26,474 nt of DNA, from the NCBI GenBank assembly GCA_964537285.1, contig CAZHZT010000079.1, positions 1 through 26,474 of the forward strand. The letters run 5' to 3'. A program made the translations under genes and the position numbers. This DNA is from CAZHZT01 sp964537285 (GTDB taxonomy: Bacteria > Bacteroidota > Bacteroidia > Chitinophagales > Saprospiraceae). The notes under the pieces were generated by a model. It saw nothing but the letters and a program-made list of their open reading frames with translations. It searched no databases and was not told the origin of the DNA. Shown here piece after piece: positions 1 to 6,684 of the stretch. The first letter of the stretch is position 1. Each line of letters opens with the position of its first letter.

Positions 1-33
1 TTTGGGATGACTCTTGTTTAAGGATTTCCCAAA
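1..33. repeat. Partial GGGATGACTC repeat at window edge
   Basis: Bases 4-13 (GGGATGACTC) and the following TTGTTT match one arm of the long hairpin at 18164-18223. A short stem also forms between TTTGGGA (1-7) and TCCCAAA (27-33). The copy is cut by the window edge, so its full form cannot be judged. It lies downstream of the GMC oxidoreductase gene, which is transcribed toward it. Confidence 0.4.
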
Positions 34-146
34 TTAATTTCGACCAAATGAAATCGTCTAGAACCTTATAAAGCTCTATATGGTTTTACTTGGCTGAAAT
101 ATTCATCGCACTAGGCTTAAGTTCAATGAGCAACTTTATTCAGATT

Positions 147-1682
147 CTATTTCAATACTTCATTTTGTAAATGCTCTCCAACTTTCAACGCCTGCGCCAT
201 TATCGTCAGCCCCGGATTCACGGCAGAACTCGAAGGGAAAAAGCTACCATCTACCACATAAAGGTTTTCCACTTCATGCGCTTTACAGTAAGTGTCCAGT
301 ACAGAAGTTGCCGGGTCATTGCCAAAGCGCATCGTTCCACATTGGTGTGCTGTTCCGGCAATCGGAATTTTTTTACCTAAATATAAATTGTTAGGGAGCA
401 AGTGTGTTTCGCAGCCAACATTTTCAAGTATCCAGCGAAGTTTCTTTTGCAGGCGTTTGTGTCCTTCCAGATTATTCTCAGTGTAATGCAGTTTTATCTG
501 GCTGTTTTGGTCCATGGTTACCCGGTTGCTTGGATCCGGAAGATCTTCGGAAGTTAACCAAAAATCAAGGGCGTGCTTGGCAATATAATCAAGGGCTAAG
601 CCAGGCGCAAAGCTTGGCGCATCCTCTTTGAACATCAAAGCGTCTGATTTACCCAGCATTTGAATATGACCCAGAGGAAACTCAAAATCATCACTACCGA
701 AGTAGAAATCGTTTAAGCCGATTGTTTTACCGAATAAGGTTGGGTTAGGTTTGCGTGAAATGGCAAGCACTGCGGAGTTGTTGTGCGCCATATAGTTGCG
801 CCCCACTTGGTCCGAACCATTAGCCAATCCATTCGGATGGCGATCATTTGCTGAGCGAAGCATTAGCAAGGCGGAATTAATGGCGCCACAAGCAGCCGCT
901 ACAATATCACCCTTAAAAATATGGGTTTCACCATCTTTTTTTACCACTACCTCTGTAATCTCATTCCCCGCTTCGTTGGTATTCAAGCGCTCCACATAAG
1001 CACCGGTTATCATGGTCACATTTGGATGTTGCAGTGCCGGTTTGATACCCACCACATGAGCATCTGCCTTCGCTTCGGATGGATCAGGAAAACCGTCAAA
1101 ACGATCCAAAACGGCAGGAGCACTTCCTGTTTCGTCTTCTCCTGTACGCACACCAATTGGTAGTGGGAAAGGTTTAAGGCCCATTTCCTTCATGTCATCA
1201 TAAAGCTCCTGAATGCGCGGCTCATGAGGAAGCGGGGCCAGAGGATAGGGTTCGCTTGCCTGGGGTTCTGTCGGGTCAACTCCTCGCTCGCCATGCACGG
1301 AATAAAGCTTTTCGGCTTCATTGTAATAAGGTTCCAAATCCTGGTAGCTGATCGGCCATGCTGGTGAAACACCTCCATGATGCTGTATTTCACCAAAATC
1401 TTTTTCGCGCAAGCGCAAAAGCGCTGATCCGTAGACTTTGGTATTTCCCCCAACACAATAGTGAATGCCCGGATGGAATACTTTATCATTTTTATCCAAC
1501 CAGCTTTCCTTGGCTTTATATTTTGCATCAAGGAAGACCGCCTGGGTGCTCCAGTTGTCCTTTTCACGAGGAATATAATCGCCTCTTTCAAGGATTAGGA
1601 TGTTTTTCCCGCTAGGGGCTAATTTTTGAGCCAGCGTTCCGCCGCCTGCTCCGGTACCGATAATGATTATATCGTATTGCAT
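147..1682 (-). CDS. GMC-family FAD-dependent oxidoreductase
   Basis: A 511-residue flavoenzyme of the glucose-methanol-choline oxidoreductase family, whose members oxidise alcohols or sugars with FAD. Seen: an N-terminal dinucleotide-binding motif (GTGAGGG at residues 9-15, followed by a strand ending ILERG), and the C-terminal GMC signature with HQCGTMRFG (His about 446) and VNPGLTIMA (Asn about 489), the usual catalytic His/Asn pair. There is no signal peptide, so it is probably cytoplasmic. Length fits the family. The start is the only Met before the FAD motif. It lies 59 bp downstream of a subtilase gene on the same strand and is probably co-transcribed with it; the stop is TAG. The substrate cannot be told from sequence; a sugar or alcohol dehydrogenase is likely. 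Confidence 0.9.
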   Translation of the reverse strand: MQYDIIIIGTGAGGGTLAQKLAPSGKNILILERGDYIPREKDNWSTQAVFLDAKYKAKESWLDKNDKVFHPGIHYCVGGNTKVYGSALLRLREKDFGEIQHHGGVSPAWPISYQDLEPYYNEAEKLYSVHGERGVDPTEPQASEPYPLAPLPHEPRIQELYDDMKEMGLKPFPLPIGVRTGEDETGSAPAVLDRFDGFPDPSEAKADAHVVGIKPALQHPNVTMITGAYVERLNTNEAGNEITEVVVKKDGETHIFKGDIVAAACGAINSALLMLRSANDRHPNGLANGSDQVGRNYMAHNNSAVLAISRKPNPTLFGKTIGLNDFYFGSDDFEFPLGHIQMLGKSDALMFKEDAPSFAPGLALDYIAKHALDFWLTSEDLPDPSNRVTMDQNSQIKLHYTENNLEGHKRLQKKLRWILENVGCETHLLPNNLYLGKKIPIAGTAHQCGTMRFGNDPATSVLDTYCKAHEVENLYVVDGSFFPSSSAVNPGLTIMAQALKVGEHLQNEVLK

Positions 1683-1741
1683 ACTTTAAGGGTAAAAGTT
1701 AAAAGGTTAAGGTGGTTTGGGGTTTAGAGCATAAACTTAAA

Positions 1742-3370
1742 TCATTGTTCGATTATCAATAGGCTATTGAAGCCACCCAGGCCATCGGGCTCCCGGAATA
1801 AATTGCGGGTGTCCGTTTCCCAGGTGTCATGGTCAATCAGATACTTGTAAGTGTATTTACCAGGAGCAAAAACCTGGCTGGCGGCTTCCCAGTAGTGTTC
1901 TTCTTTCTCTTCTAATTTGATAACAGGCTCTTCCCGGTTGTTGAAAGAACCAGAAACTTCCACCTCTTGTGCTTCTTCCTGATGATGGTGGAAAGATACG
2001 CTTTTGTTCTTGTAATCAATCACCGGACTGAAATAAGGTGGATATTCATGATGGTCTTCCTCGGCATGATGAACGGCACTTAAAGCATGTACTACTCCGA
2101 AGCCCTGGCGTTGTTCCGGGAAACCCGGCAGTTTTCTTGCAGTGCGCAGCAGCAAGTCTCTGACATCGGTAGGAGTAAGCTTCGAATTGGCTTCCAACAT
2201 TTGAGCAATAATGCTGCATACAATTGGAGCCGCAAAAGACGTCCCGTCCGAATGCTGGAAGTGGGGCGTGATGAATTTGGCTTGTTCCAGCCGTTCTTCA
2301 ATGGCCTTATCCAAGGCTTCCAGGGGTTTCGTTAAAATCGCTCTGTTGATTTGGGTTTGATGCAATAAATTAGCGGCCACATTTTTGCGAAATGCATCCG
2401 AAGTATTTTTTATGGTGAAAAGGGCCTGGGCTTCTTTGTGTTCTTTGGTGCCCGGCAGAATAGGTGCCGGCAACCAGATCGCCGGAGCGATAATTTCCGG
2501 TTTATGGGTTTTATCGACTGTAGGGCCAAAAGCAGAATGATATAAAGAGTGTGTGAGTGGATTAAGGGTGTTGGCATCATCTAAACCTCCTACAGTAATA
2601 GCGTGTGGGCTATTGGCCGGCATTTTTACCAGTGAATGGGAGTCATTGCCGGCAGCAGCTACAACATGGATACCGAGTTTTAGCAAGCGTTCAATAGCGA
2701 GGCCGATCTCGCTTTCCTGATAAGAAATGGCCCAATCATCGGTAACCGAAAGGTTAATAATCCGGATGTTGTAAGTCTCGTGATTTTCCTCTACCCACTT
2801 GAGGGCTTTTGCAATGGAATCTCCTGTGATCGTTCCAGTTTCATCCATCACTTTAAGTAAGACCAGCTTCGCATTGGAAGCCAGGCCCCGGTAAATACCA
2901 TTGGAAGTGTAGCCATTTCCGGCACTCACGGCAGTTGTCATAGTGCCATGCCAGCTATACGGATTGGGCTGTTCCCACACTTCTGTTAAATCTTTTTCGG
3001 GTTGGTTTATATCTAAAGCTTTTAAAATGCGATTTTCGGGCAAGGTGAGATCAGGGTGCGGGTAAAAGCCGCTGTCTATAAAACACATCGTTACGCCTTT
3101 GCCCGTATATTTAGGATGCGCCATTAATCGGGTAGGAATGGGTAAAATCCAGTATTCTTCGGCTTTTTGTGCCTCGAATGTTTGGCCTTCACCTTGGGTG
3201 CTCTCCCATTGATCGAGCTGTGCCTGGTCGACACAACGGGTGCACGCTCCTTGCACAGGCGACCAGTCTTGCTTTTCTTTTTTCAGTTGCTCCTTGAGTG
3301 CTTCGTCATGTGGTCCGTGAAAATGGTGTACTAAACTAGGGTATTCTTCTGTGCAAATCGGGCAGATCAT
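1742..3370 (-). CDS. Cytoplasmic S8 (subtilisin-like) peptidase with C-terminal CBM48-like domain
   Basis: A 542-residue serine peptidase. The catalytic triad is visible: Asp99 in FIDSG, His141 in WHGTM, Ser378 in DGTSFAAP, with oxyanion Asn242 in AAAGND. The N-terminus has no signal peptide. It has CPIC (residues 3-6), a His cluster (15, 16, 18, 21) and CTRC (43-46), which looks like a small metal-binding module. After the peptidase domain (about 85-435) the last 90 residues (VEVSGSFNN, then GKYTYKYLIDHDTWETD, then a Gly-rich end) resemble the AMPK-beta/CBM48 glycogen-binding E-set fold. An insertion of about 60 residues precedes the Ser motif. Family knowledge says most bacterial subtilases are exported; this one appears not to be. 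The stop is TGA, so TGA is a genuine stop in this genome. It is the first gene of a probable operon with the GMC oxidoreductase. Confidence 0.88.
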   Translation of the reverse strand: MICPICTEEYPSLVHHFHGPHDEALKEQLKKEKQDWSPVQGACTRCVDQAQLDQWESTQGEGQTFEAQKAEEYWILPIPTRLMAHPKYTGKGVTMCFIDSGFYPHPDLTLPENRILKALDINQPEKDLTEVWEQPNPYSWHGTMTTAVSAGNGYTSNGIYRGLASNAKLVLLKVMDETGTITGDSIAKALKWVEENHETYNIRIINLSVTDDWAISYQESEIGLAIERLLKLGIHVVAAAGNDSHSLVKMPANSPHAITVGGLDDANTLNPLTHSLYHSAFGPTVDKTHKPEIIAPAIWLPAPILPGTKEHKEAQALFTIKNTSDAFRKNVAANLLHQTQINRAILTKPLEALDKAIEERLEQAKFITPHFQHSDGTSFAAPIVCSIIAQMLEANSKLTPTDVRDLLLRTARKLPGFPEQRQGFGVVHALSAVHHAEEDHHEYPPYFSPVIDYKNKSVSFHHHQEEAQEVEVSGSFNNREEPVIKLEEKEEHYWEAASQVFAPGKYTYKYLIDHDTWETDTRNLFREPDGLGGFNSLLIIEQ

Positions 3371-3452
3371 ATAGTGTTTATTGTTTATGATGCAAAGGTG
3401 CGGATGTTTTAGAAGAGAGGTTGTTACGGAGGTAACAAGTGGGGGGATTTTT

Positions 3453-3519
3453 TATAGAGCTGCGCCCGTTTTTTTAGTTTTTTCTTCGAAAAAACAAAAA
3501 AAACGGGCGCAGCTCTATA
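3453..3519. repeat. Long inverted repeat, 32-bp arms, 3-nt loop
   Basis: Arms 3453-3484 and 3488-3519 are complementary at 31 of 32 positions (A/A at 3476/3496), with the loop TTC. The outer 16 bp are GC-rich (TATAGAGCTGCGCCCG) and the inner part is T/A tracts. The T tract is inside the stem, not after it, so this is not a standard intrinsic terminator. It also sits between divergent genes, where no terminator is expected. Confidence 0.85.
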
Positions 3520-3680
3520 GGGACTGGGGAAGGGTTATTCAGCAGCTCTCTCACGACCTCTACATCCGGATGGGTAATGCCTGCCTTTTCCAAAGCTTGC
3601 AGATCTTCTAAAAAAGTATGTTTATAAGTGGCTTCGCCTAACGCGAGAATCGCTAAAAAAATTAGGATTGAATTAAGATT
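3474..3680 (-). pseudogene. Coding-like relic without start codon
   Basis: On the minus strand a 68-codon open stretch reads like real protein: a hydrophobic start (ILIFLAILALGEA), then charged amphipathic sequence (HTFLEDLQALEK, THPDVEVVRELLNN), then it runs into the hairpin and stops there. There is no ATG, GTG or TTG at its beginning and a stop lies just upstream. It may be the remains of a small exported protein whose 3' end was replaced by the hairpin. No family was recognised, and chance cannot be excluded. Confidence 0.35.
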
Positions 3681-3782
3681 TTATTTAAAATATTCGTAAT
3701 GTTTTAAATAAAATTAGTTTTTTTTAATTATCTTCAATTTTTATACCTTTACTTTTTTATTAACCCTTTTAACTTATTAACA

Positions 3783-4277
3783 ATGCTAAAGTTTTTAAAC
3801 AATTTTCGATTTTTACTAGTCCTTTCTCTTTTTGCCCTGCCTTTCACTTCTTGTAGCAGTGATGATGATAGTGATGATGACAACAACAATAACAACTCAT
3901 CTTCAATTGTTGGCAACTGGAATGTAACGAGAATTATAACTGCCAATTGCGATGACCCAAGTGATGATTCTGATCTGAATTTGGCAGATGAACCTTGTAT
4001 TGAGTTCTTCGGAATTGAAGTTTGCACCGAAATAGAAATGACTTTCACTTCTGGTGGGGACTTGAGCTTCACTTCAATGGTTACTACAACGGGTTATGGT
4101 ACTGAAACAGATACGGAAGAGGGAACCTATTCTGTTGATGGAAATAACATTACCATTTGTGATGAGGACGGTGATTGTGACACTGGAACTTATTCTATTT
4201 CAGGCAACACCTTAAACCTTTCTTATTCAGACCCTTCAGATGGTTGTGATAGCGATATTACAGCAAATAAGAAGTAA
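3783..4277 (+). CDS. Lipocalin-like lipoprotein
   Basis: A 164-residue predicted lipoprotein. The N-terminus has a lysine/arginine-poor start, a hydrophobic core (FLLVLSLFALP) and a lipobox ending in Cys24 (PFTSC), followed by an Asp/Asn-rich linker (about 25-42) typical of surface or outer-membrane lipoproteins of this phylum. The rest begins IVGNWNVTRI, the opening strand commonly seen in small lipocalin-like proteins, and continues in beta-rich segments with four or more Cys (for example CDEDGDCDTG) and several acidic patches. Function unknown; a ligand-binding or stress-related surface protein is possible. It stands alone, convergent with the Crp-like gene. Confidence 0.8.
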   Translation: MLKFLNNFRFLLVLSLFALPFTSCSSDDDSDDDNNNNNSSSIVGNWNVTRIITANCDDPSDDSDLNLADEPCIEFFGIEVCTEIEMTFTSGGDLSFTSMVTTTGYGTETDTEEGTYSVDGNNITICDEDGDCDTGTYSISGNTLNLSYSDPSDGCDSDITANKK

Positions 4278-4325
4278 ACAGTTCACGGAATGGGGCTATC
4301 ACCTGTTTGGTAGCCGAATTCCGGG

Positions 4326-4345
4326 AATCACTTAGATAAGTGGTT
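4326..4345. repeat. Small hairpin in convergent spacer
   Basis: AATCACTTA (4326-4334) and TAAGTGGTT (4337-4345) form a 9-bp stem (one G-U) with a 2-nt loop, between the convergent lipoprotein and Crp-like genes. No T tract follows, so calling it a terminator is only a possibility. Confidence 0.35.
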
Positions 4346-4453
4346 ATTAAACGAACTTAAATTGCGGTAAACGAGGAAAGGTCAATGGAAAACGAAAAAT
4401 AATAGACTTGTTCTGTAGTTGCTTTTTGATTTTTCCGTTAACCGCAGCTTAAG

Positions 4454-5113
4454 TTACTTAAGAAAACGAAACTTCCCAGGCTTTAAGCCAATTTTCCCCT
4501 CCCTTTCCAATTCATTTAACAATAGAGAGACGGTTTTCCGGGAAGTGCCGATTAGGCTGGCCATTTCCTCTTGGGTTAAGTCATGTGCAACCCAGCGTTC
4601 TCCATTTAAGCCTTTGGCATACATTTCATCTAAGTCGATGAGTAGTTCCTCGAGGCGTCGGCGAGCGTCTTTGAAAAAAAGGATTTCGAGTTTGCGCTCC
4701 AGGCGGTGCACATTGTCTGCGATCCTTTTATGGATTTCCGTGGCGAAGGGCACATAGTCACGGGAAAGCTCTCGTGCTCTTTCAGCGCTCATGCGGCAGA
4801 TTTTGGTACCATCTTTCACGCATTGGGCAAAGTCTTTATGGCGGTTTTTACCCAGGTAGGCAATTTCTCCGAGCAATTCTCCGTGGCCGAGGAAGGCTTT
4901 TACATGTTCTTTACCTTCGAAATCATAGTAGCCAATTTTCACTTTTCCATCGGCTACCAGGTAAATTTCATTAGCCAGGTCATCAGGTAGGAAAATAAAA
5001 TCCCCTTTATTAAACTTTGTGTAAGGATGACTTTCAATATGGCGATTCATTTTGTAAGGGCACAAGATATTGTAAAGGTCAATATTTTCGAAGTACCAAA
5101 CCTGTTTTTCCAT
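4454..5113 (-). CDS. Crp/Fnr-family transcriptional regulator
   Basis: A 219-residue regulator. Residues about 30-115 form a cyclic-nucleotide-binding-type beta barrel (FNKGDFIFLPDD, then YLVADGKVKIGYYDFEGKE, then GELLGEIAYLG), followed by a long dimerisation helix and a C-terminal winged helix-turn-helix (LTQEEMASLIGTSRKTVSLL, then NELEREGKI). There is no Cys cluster for an Fe-S cluster as in Fnr. The Gly-Glu of the nucleotide pocket is present (GELLGEIAYL) but the Arg/Ser pair of true cAMP binders is not clear, so the ligand is uncertain. It begins 23 bp after the stop of a 59-residue coiled-coil gene, and the two probably share a transcript. Confidence 0.9.
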   Translation of the reverse strand: MEKQVWYFENIDLYNILCPYKMNRHIESHPYTKFNKGDFIFLPDDLANEIYLVADGKVKIGYYDFEGKEHVKAFLGHGELLGEIAYLGKNRHKDFAQCVKDGTKICRMSAERARELSRDYVPFATEIHKRIADNVHRLERKLEILFFKDARRRLEELLIDLDEMYAKGLNGERWVAHDLTQEEMASLIGTSRKTVSLLLNELEREGKIGLKPGKFRFLK

Positions 5114-5136
5114 GGCAAGAAAAGTGATGGTTAAAA

Positions 5137-5316
5137 TTATTTTTCGGAAGCCTGTTCCTTCTCCAGTTCTTCCTTAAGTACCTGTATCGCGCCACTAATC
5201 CGAAGCAAAGTGCTGCGCAGGTTCGTGGTTTCGCTTTCCAGTTCCTGAAGGCGATTCTGACCGCGATTGTATTCTGTTTGCAGGGCTTGCAGCCGTTGTT
5301 CAAGTTGTTCTCTCAT
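5137..5316 (-). CDS. 59-residue coiled-coil protein
   Basis: A short ORF, ATG at 5316 to TAA at 5137, encoding 59 residues made almost entirely of heptad-like sequence (EQLEQRLQALQTEYNRGQ, NRLQELESETTNLR, then GAIQVLKEELEKEQ). Composition and frame are those of a real coding sequence. A longer overlapping frame here reads as low-quality sequence rich in Cys and Arg. The GAIQVLKEEL ending resembles small coiled-coil proteins of unknown function seen in diverse bacteria and phages. It is 23 bp upstream of the Crp-like gene on the same strand, so it is the likely first gene of a two-gene operon and could oligomerise or bind a partner. Function unknown. Confidence 0.75.
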   Translation of the reverse strand: MREQLEQRLQALQTEYNRGQNRLQELESETTNLRSTLLRISGAIQVLKEELEKEQASEK

Positions 5317-5353
5317 GTTATTTTAAATTTAAAAAACTTCTAAGTAGTTTAAA

Positions 5354-5381
5354 TCCGTGAAATACTTAAGTAGTTCACGGA
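5354..5381. promoter_or_regulatory. 28-bp dyad upstream of coiled-coil/Crp operon
   Basis: TCCGTGAAATACTTAAGTAG is followed directly by TTCACGGA; the 28 bp are palindromic at 13 of 14 positions, and TACTTAAGTA forms the centre. It lies 38-65 bp upstream of the ATG of the coiled-coil gene, where an operator would sit. Crp/Fnr proteins bind two-fold symmetric sites, so autoregulation is a reasonable guess. The half-site spacing differs from the classical CRP site. Confidence 0.4.
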
Positions 5382-5429
5382 AATAGACAATATAAATAAC
5401 CTTTGCCTGCTGTAGAAGCATTTTTCGTT

Positions 5430-5494
5430 TGGAGATCGACCCCTTTTTTTGGGATTTTTCGAAGAAAAATTCCAAAAAAGGGTCGATCTCCAAC
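5430..5494. repeat. Long inverted repeat, about 30-bp arms, 3-nt loop
   Basis: Arm 1 (5430-5461, TTGGAGATCGACCCC, then T and G/A tracts ending TTTTTC) pairs with arm 2 (5465-5494) with one or two bulged bases, across the loop GAA. Its layout, GC-rich outside and T/A tracts inside around a TTCGAA-like centre, matches the hairpin at 3453-3519 in reverse orientation. It lies between two minus-strand genes. Confidence 0.8.
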
Positions 5495-5535
5495 TCAAAA
5501 ACCTTTCTGGCAAGGGTATCGATAGTTTATACAAC

Positions 5536-6123
5536 TTAAATCCGTAAACTACTTAAGTCCGCTAAAGGTTGAGTTCCATACCTTTTGCCAGCCTTAGTAT
5601 TCTTGATCAAATAATTCAGACGCTTTTGAGCCTCTTCTCGCCGACGTTCTCCGCACTCCTTGATCCAGCCAATCTTAAGACGCTGGTAAAAATGCGAAAA
5701 TTGTTGGAAATTTTCCCATACTTCTGGATCTTCCTGCAATTGTGCCGGCACCCAGTCCGGAATTTCCAGAGGATCATCCGGAGAGCCAATTTGATCAGCA
5801 ATGGGAGGTAGGCCCGCTTCAGTCATCAAGCCAAGGTGCTGTAATTTCCAAATGCGCTGACGATTGAGCTCGGAAAGGAAGCTTTTTTTTCGGCGTGGGG
5901 TGATCCTTTGAACATTACTTTCTGCATCCAGCTTTTTTATCACTCCATCAATCCAACCAAAACACAGGCACTCCTCCACAAGTTCATCATATGTAATGCT
6001 GGGCTTTTTAGTAGCTTTCCGATAACGCTGAAGCCAGATAACTGTCTTGCTTTGATGGTGCGTTTTCAACCAATCTCGCCATTCACTGCGTTTTTTTGGA
6101 TAAAAAATTTCTGTAATTTCCAT
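5536..6123 (-). CDS. YdeI/OmpD-associated (OmdA-like) protein
   Basis: A 195-residue cytoplasmic protein of the YdeI/OmdA family, annotated in various bacteria as bacteriocin-protection or stress-related; the biochemical role is not established. Visible hallmarks: EWRDWLKTHH near the N-terminus, ITYDELVEECLCFGWIDG (residues 43-60), then QRITPRRKKSFLSELN and RIWKLQHLGLM, all typical of the family. The C-terminal part (KRLNYLIKNTKAGKR) matches the usual basic tail. The start is taken at 6123 because MEITEIFYP aligns with the family start; an upstream Met in frame would add 17 unconserved residues. The last codons overlap one of the direct repeats noted around 5536. Confidence 0.85.
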   Translation of the reverse strand: MEITEIFYPKKRSEWRDWLKTHHQSKTVIWLQRYRKATKKPSITYDELVEECLCFGWIDGVIKKLDAESNVQRITPRRKKSFLSELNRQRIWKLQHLGLMTEAGLPPIADQIGSPDDPLEIPDWVPAQLQEDPEVWENFQQFSHFYQRLKIGWIKECGERRREEAQKRLNYLIKNTKAGKRYGTQPLADLSSLRI

Positions 6124-6202
6124 GTGGTTAAAGTTAGTAAGGAAATTTCTATTTTTTACTTTTAAACAGTTCACTTTTGGATATAAATATCATTATCGAC
6201 CT

Positions 6203-6228
6203 GGATTGGCCGGGATTGGCCGGGATTG
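6203..6228. repeat. 10-bp tandem repeat (GGATTGGCCG) x2.6
   Basis: GGATTGGCCG occurs at 6203-6212 and 6213-6222, followed by GGATTG at 6223-6228. It lies about 80 bp upstream of the YdeI-like start codon. Confidence 0.85.
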
Positions 6229-6515
6229 AAAAATGAAGTTTTTCTTAAAGCGTGGGCATTCCCTGTGAACTTTAAGCTACTGGTTAGTGGAAAATATTTT
6301 GAGGAGCGTAAAAGGGATTGTCGATCCTCCTGTGTGGCTTATAATAAGTCTTATCAGAGTACTAAGTAACTTTATGACACAAATGTTGGATATCCTTGAA
6401 CCCCGGGTAATAGCTATTACAATTTTTCTCAATATGACAAGTCAAATATGTAGATGGTTGATCAAAAGGCAGGTGATGATTAGAGAATAGCCTAGAATAG
6501 AGCGGTAATTTCGTC

Positions 6516-6552
6516 AAGCCAGAGGCGGGCTATGCCGCCTCCGGCTTTTTTT
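6516..6552 (+). terminator. Intrinsic terminator with no gene upstream
   Basis: AAGCCAGAGGCGG (6516-6528) pairs with CCGCCTCCGGCTT (6535-6547) with one mismatch, followed by a T run to 6552. It works only on the plus strand, yet both neighbouring genes are on the minus strand, so it would end an unseen RNA or a decayed gene upstream. Confidence 0.6.
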
Positions 6553-6570
6553 GGGAAAAGCTGCGCTAGT

Positions 6571-6621
6571 AGCGACATAACTTAGCATGTGGTTAACGCT
6601 GGCAGGCTAAGTTATGTCGCT
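6571..6621. repeat. Inverted repeat, 16-bp perfect arms
   Basis: AGCGACATAACTTAGC (6571-6586) and GCTAAGTTATGTCGCT (6606-6621) are exact complements around a 19-nt loop, with further partial pairing outside (CTGC/GCAG). It lies about 60 bp downstream of the T9SS protein gene on the minus strand and could act in 3' processing or termination. Confidence 0.8.
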
Positions 6622-6665
6622 GCTGATGCAGTTTATGTGAAATGTGAAGTGCTTCTCTCTAAACT

Positions 6666-6681
6666 AGTTCTTGAAGCACTA
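6666..6681 (-). repeat. Dispersed motif TAGTGCTTCAAGAACT
   Basis: AGTTCTTGAAGCACTA, the reverse complement of a motif also found at 14757, 14921 (reverse) and 18056. Here it begins 3 bp after the stop codon of the minus-strand T9SS gene. Confidence 0.65.
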
Positions 6682-6684
6682 GAT

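Larger units (their letters stand above)
3371..3782. other. Divergent spacer with hairpins
   Basis: This spacer separates the divergent subtilase (minus) and lipoprotein (plus) genes. It holds a small hairpin (TTGTTAC 3421-3427 with GTAACAA 3432-3438), the 32-bp-arm hairpin at 3453-3519, a coding-like relic on the minus strand and an AT-rich stretch (3655-3782). In the last, TACCTTTA (3744-3751) is a poor match to the Bacteroidota -7 element TAnnTTTG. No -33 element was found, so no promoter is called. Confidence 0.6.
5349..5562. repeat. Imperfect direct repeats flanking a hairpin
   Basis: TTAAATCCGTGAAATACTTA at 5349-5368 recurs as TTAAATCCGTAAACTACTTA at 5536-5555, followed by AGT in both. 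The second copy overlaps the last codons of the YdeI-like gene. The two copies flank the long hairpin at 5430-5494. Confidence 0.5.
6124..6684. other. Gene-free spacer with repeats and one terminator
   Basis: No convincing gene lies here. It contains a 10-bp tandem repeat (6203-6228), a plus-strand terminator (6516-6552), a 16-bp-arm hairpin (6571-6621) and a copy of a dispersed motif (6666-6681). From about 6253 to 6480 one plus-strand frame reads protein-like (for example GKYFEERKRD, TPGNSYYNFSQYDKSN) but is broken by four stops, so a decayed gene ending at the terminator is possible. Confidence 0.5.

Noticed and set aside
3453..3519. Retron msd-type hairpin
   Set aside because: The long stem with small loop resembles msd DNA, but no reverse transcriptase gene lies nearby and other copies occur in unrelated spacers.
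5079..5303. 74-codon frame overlapping the coiled-coil gene
   Set aside because: Rich in Cys, Arg and Trp and out of frame with the clear heptad-patterned 59-residue gene; it also overlaps the start of the Crp-like gene.
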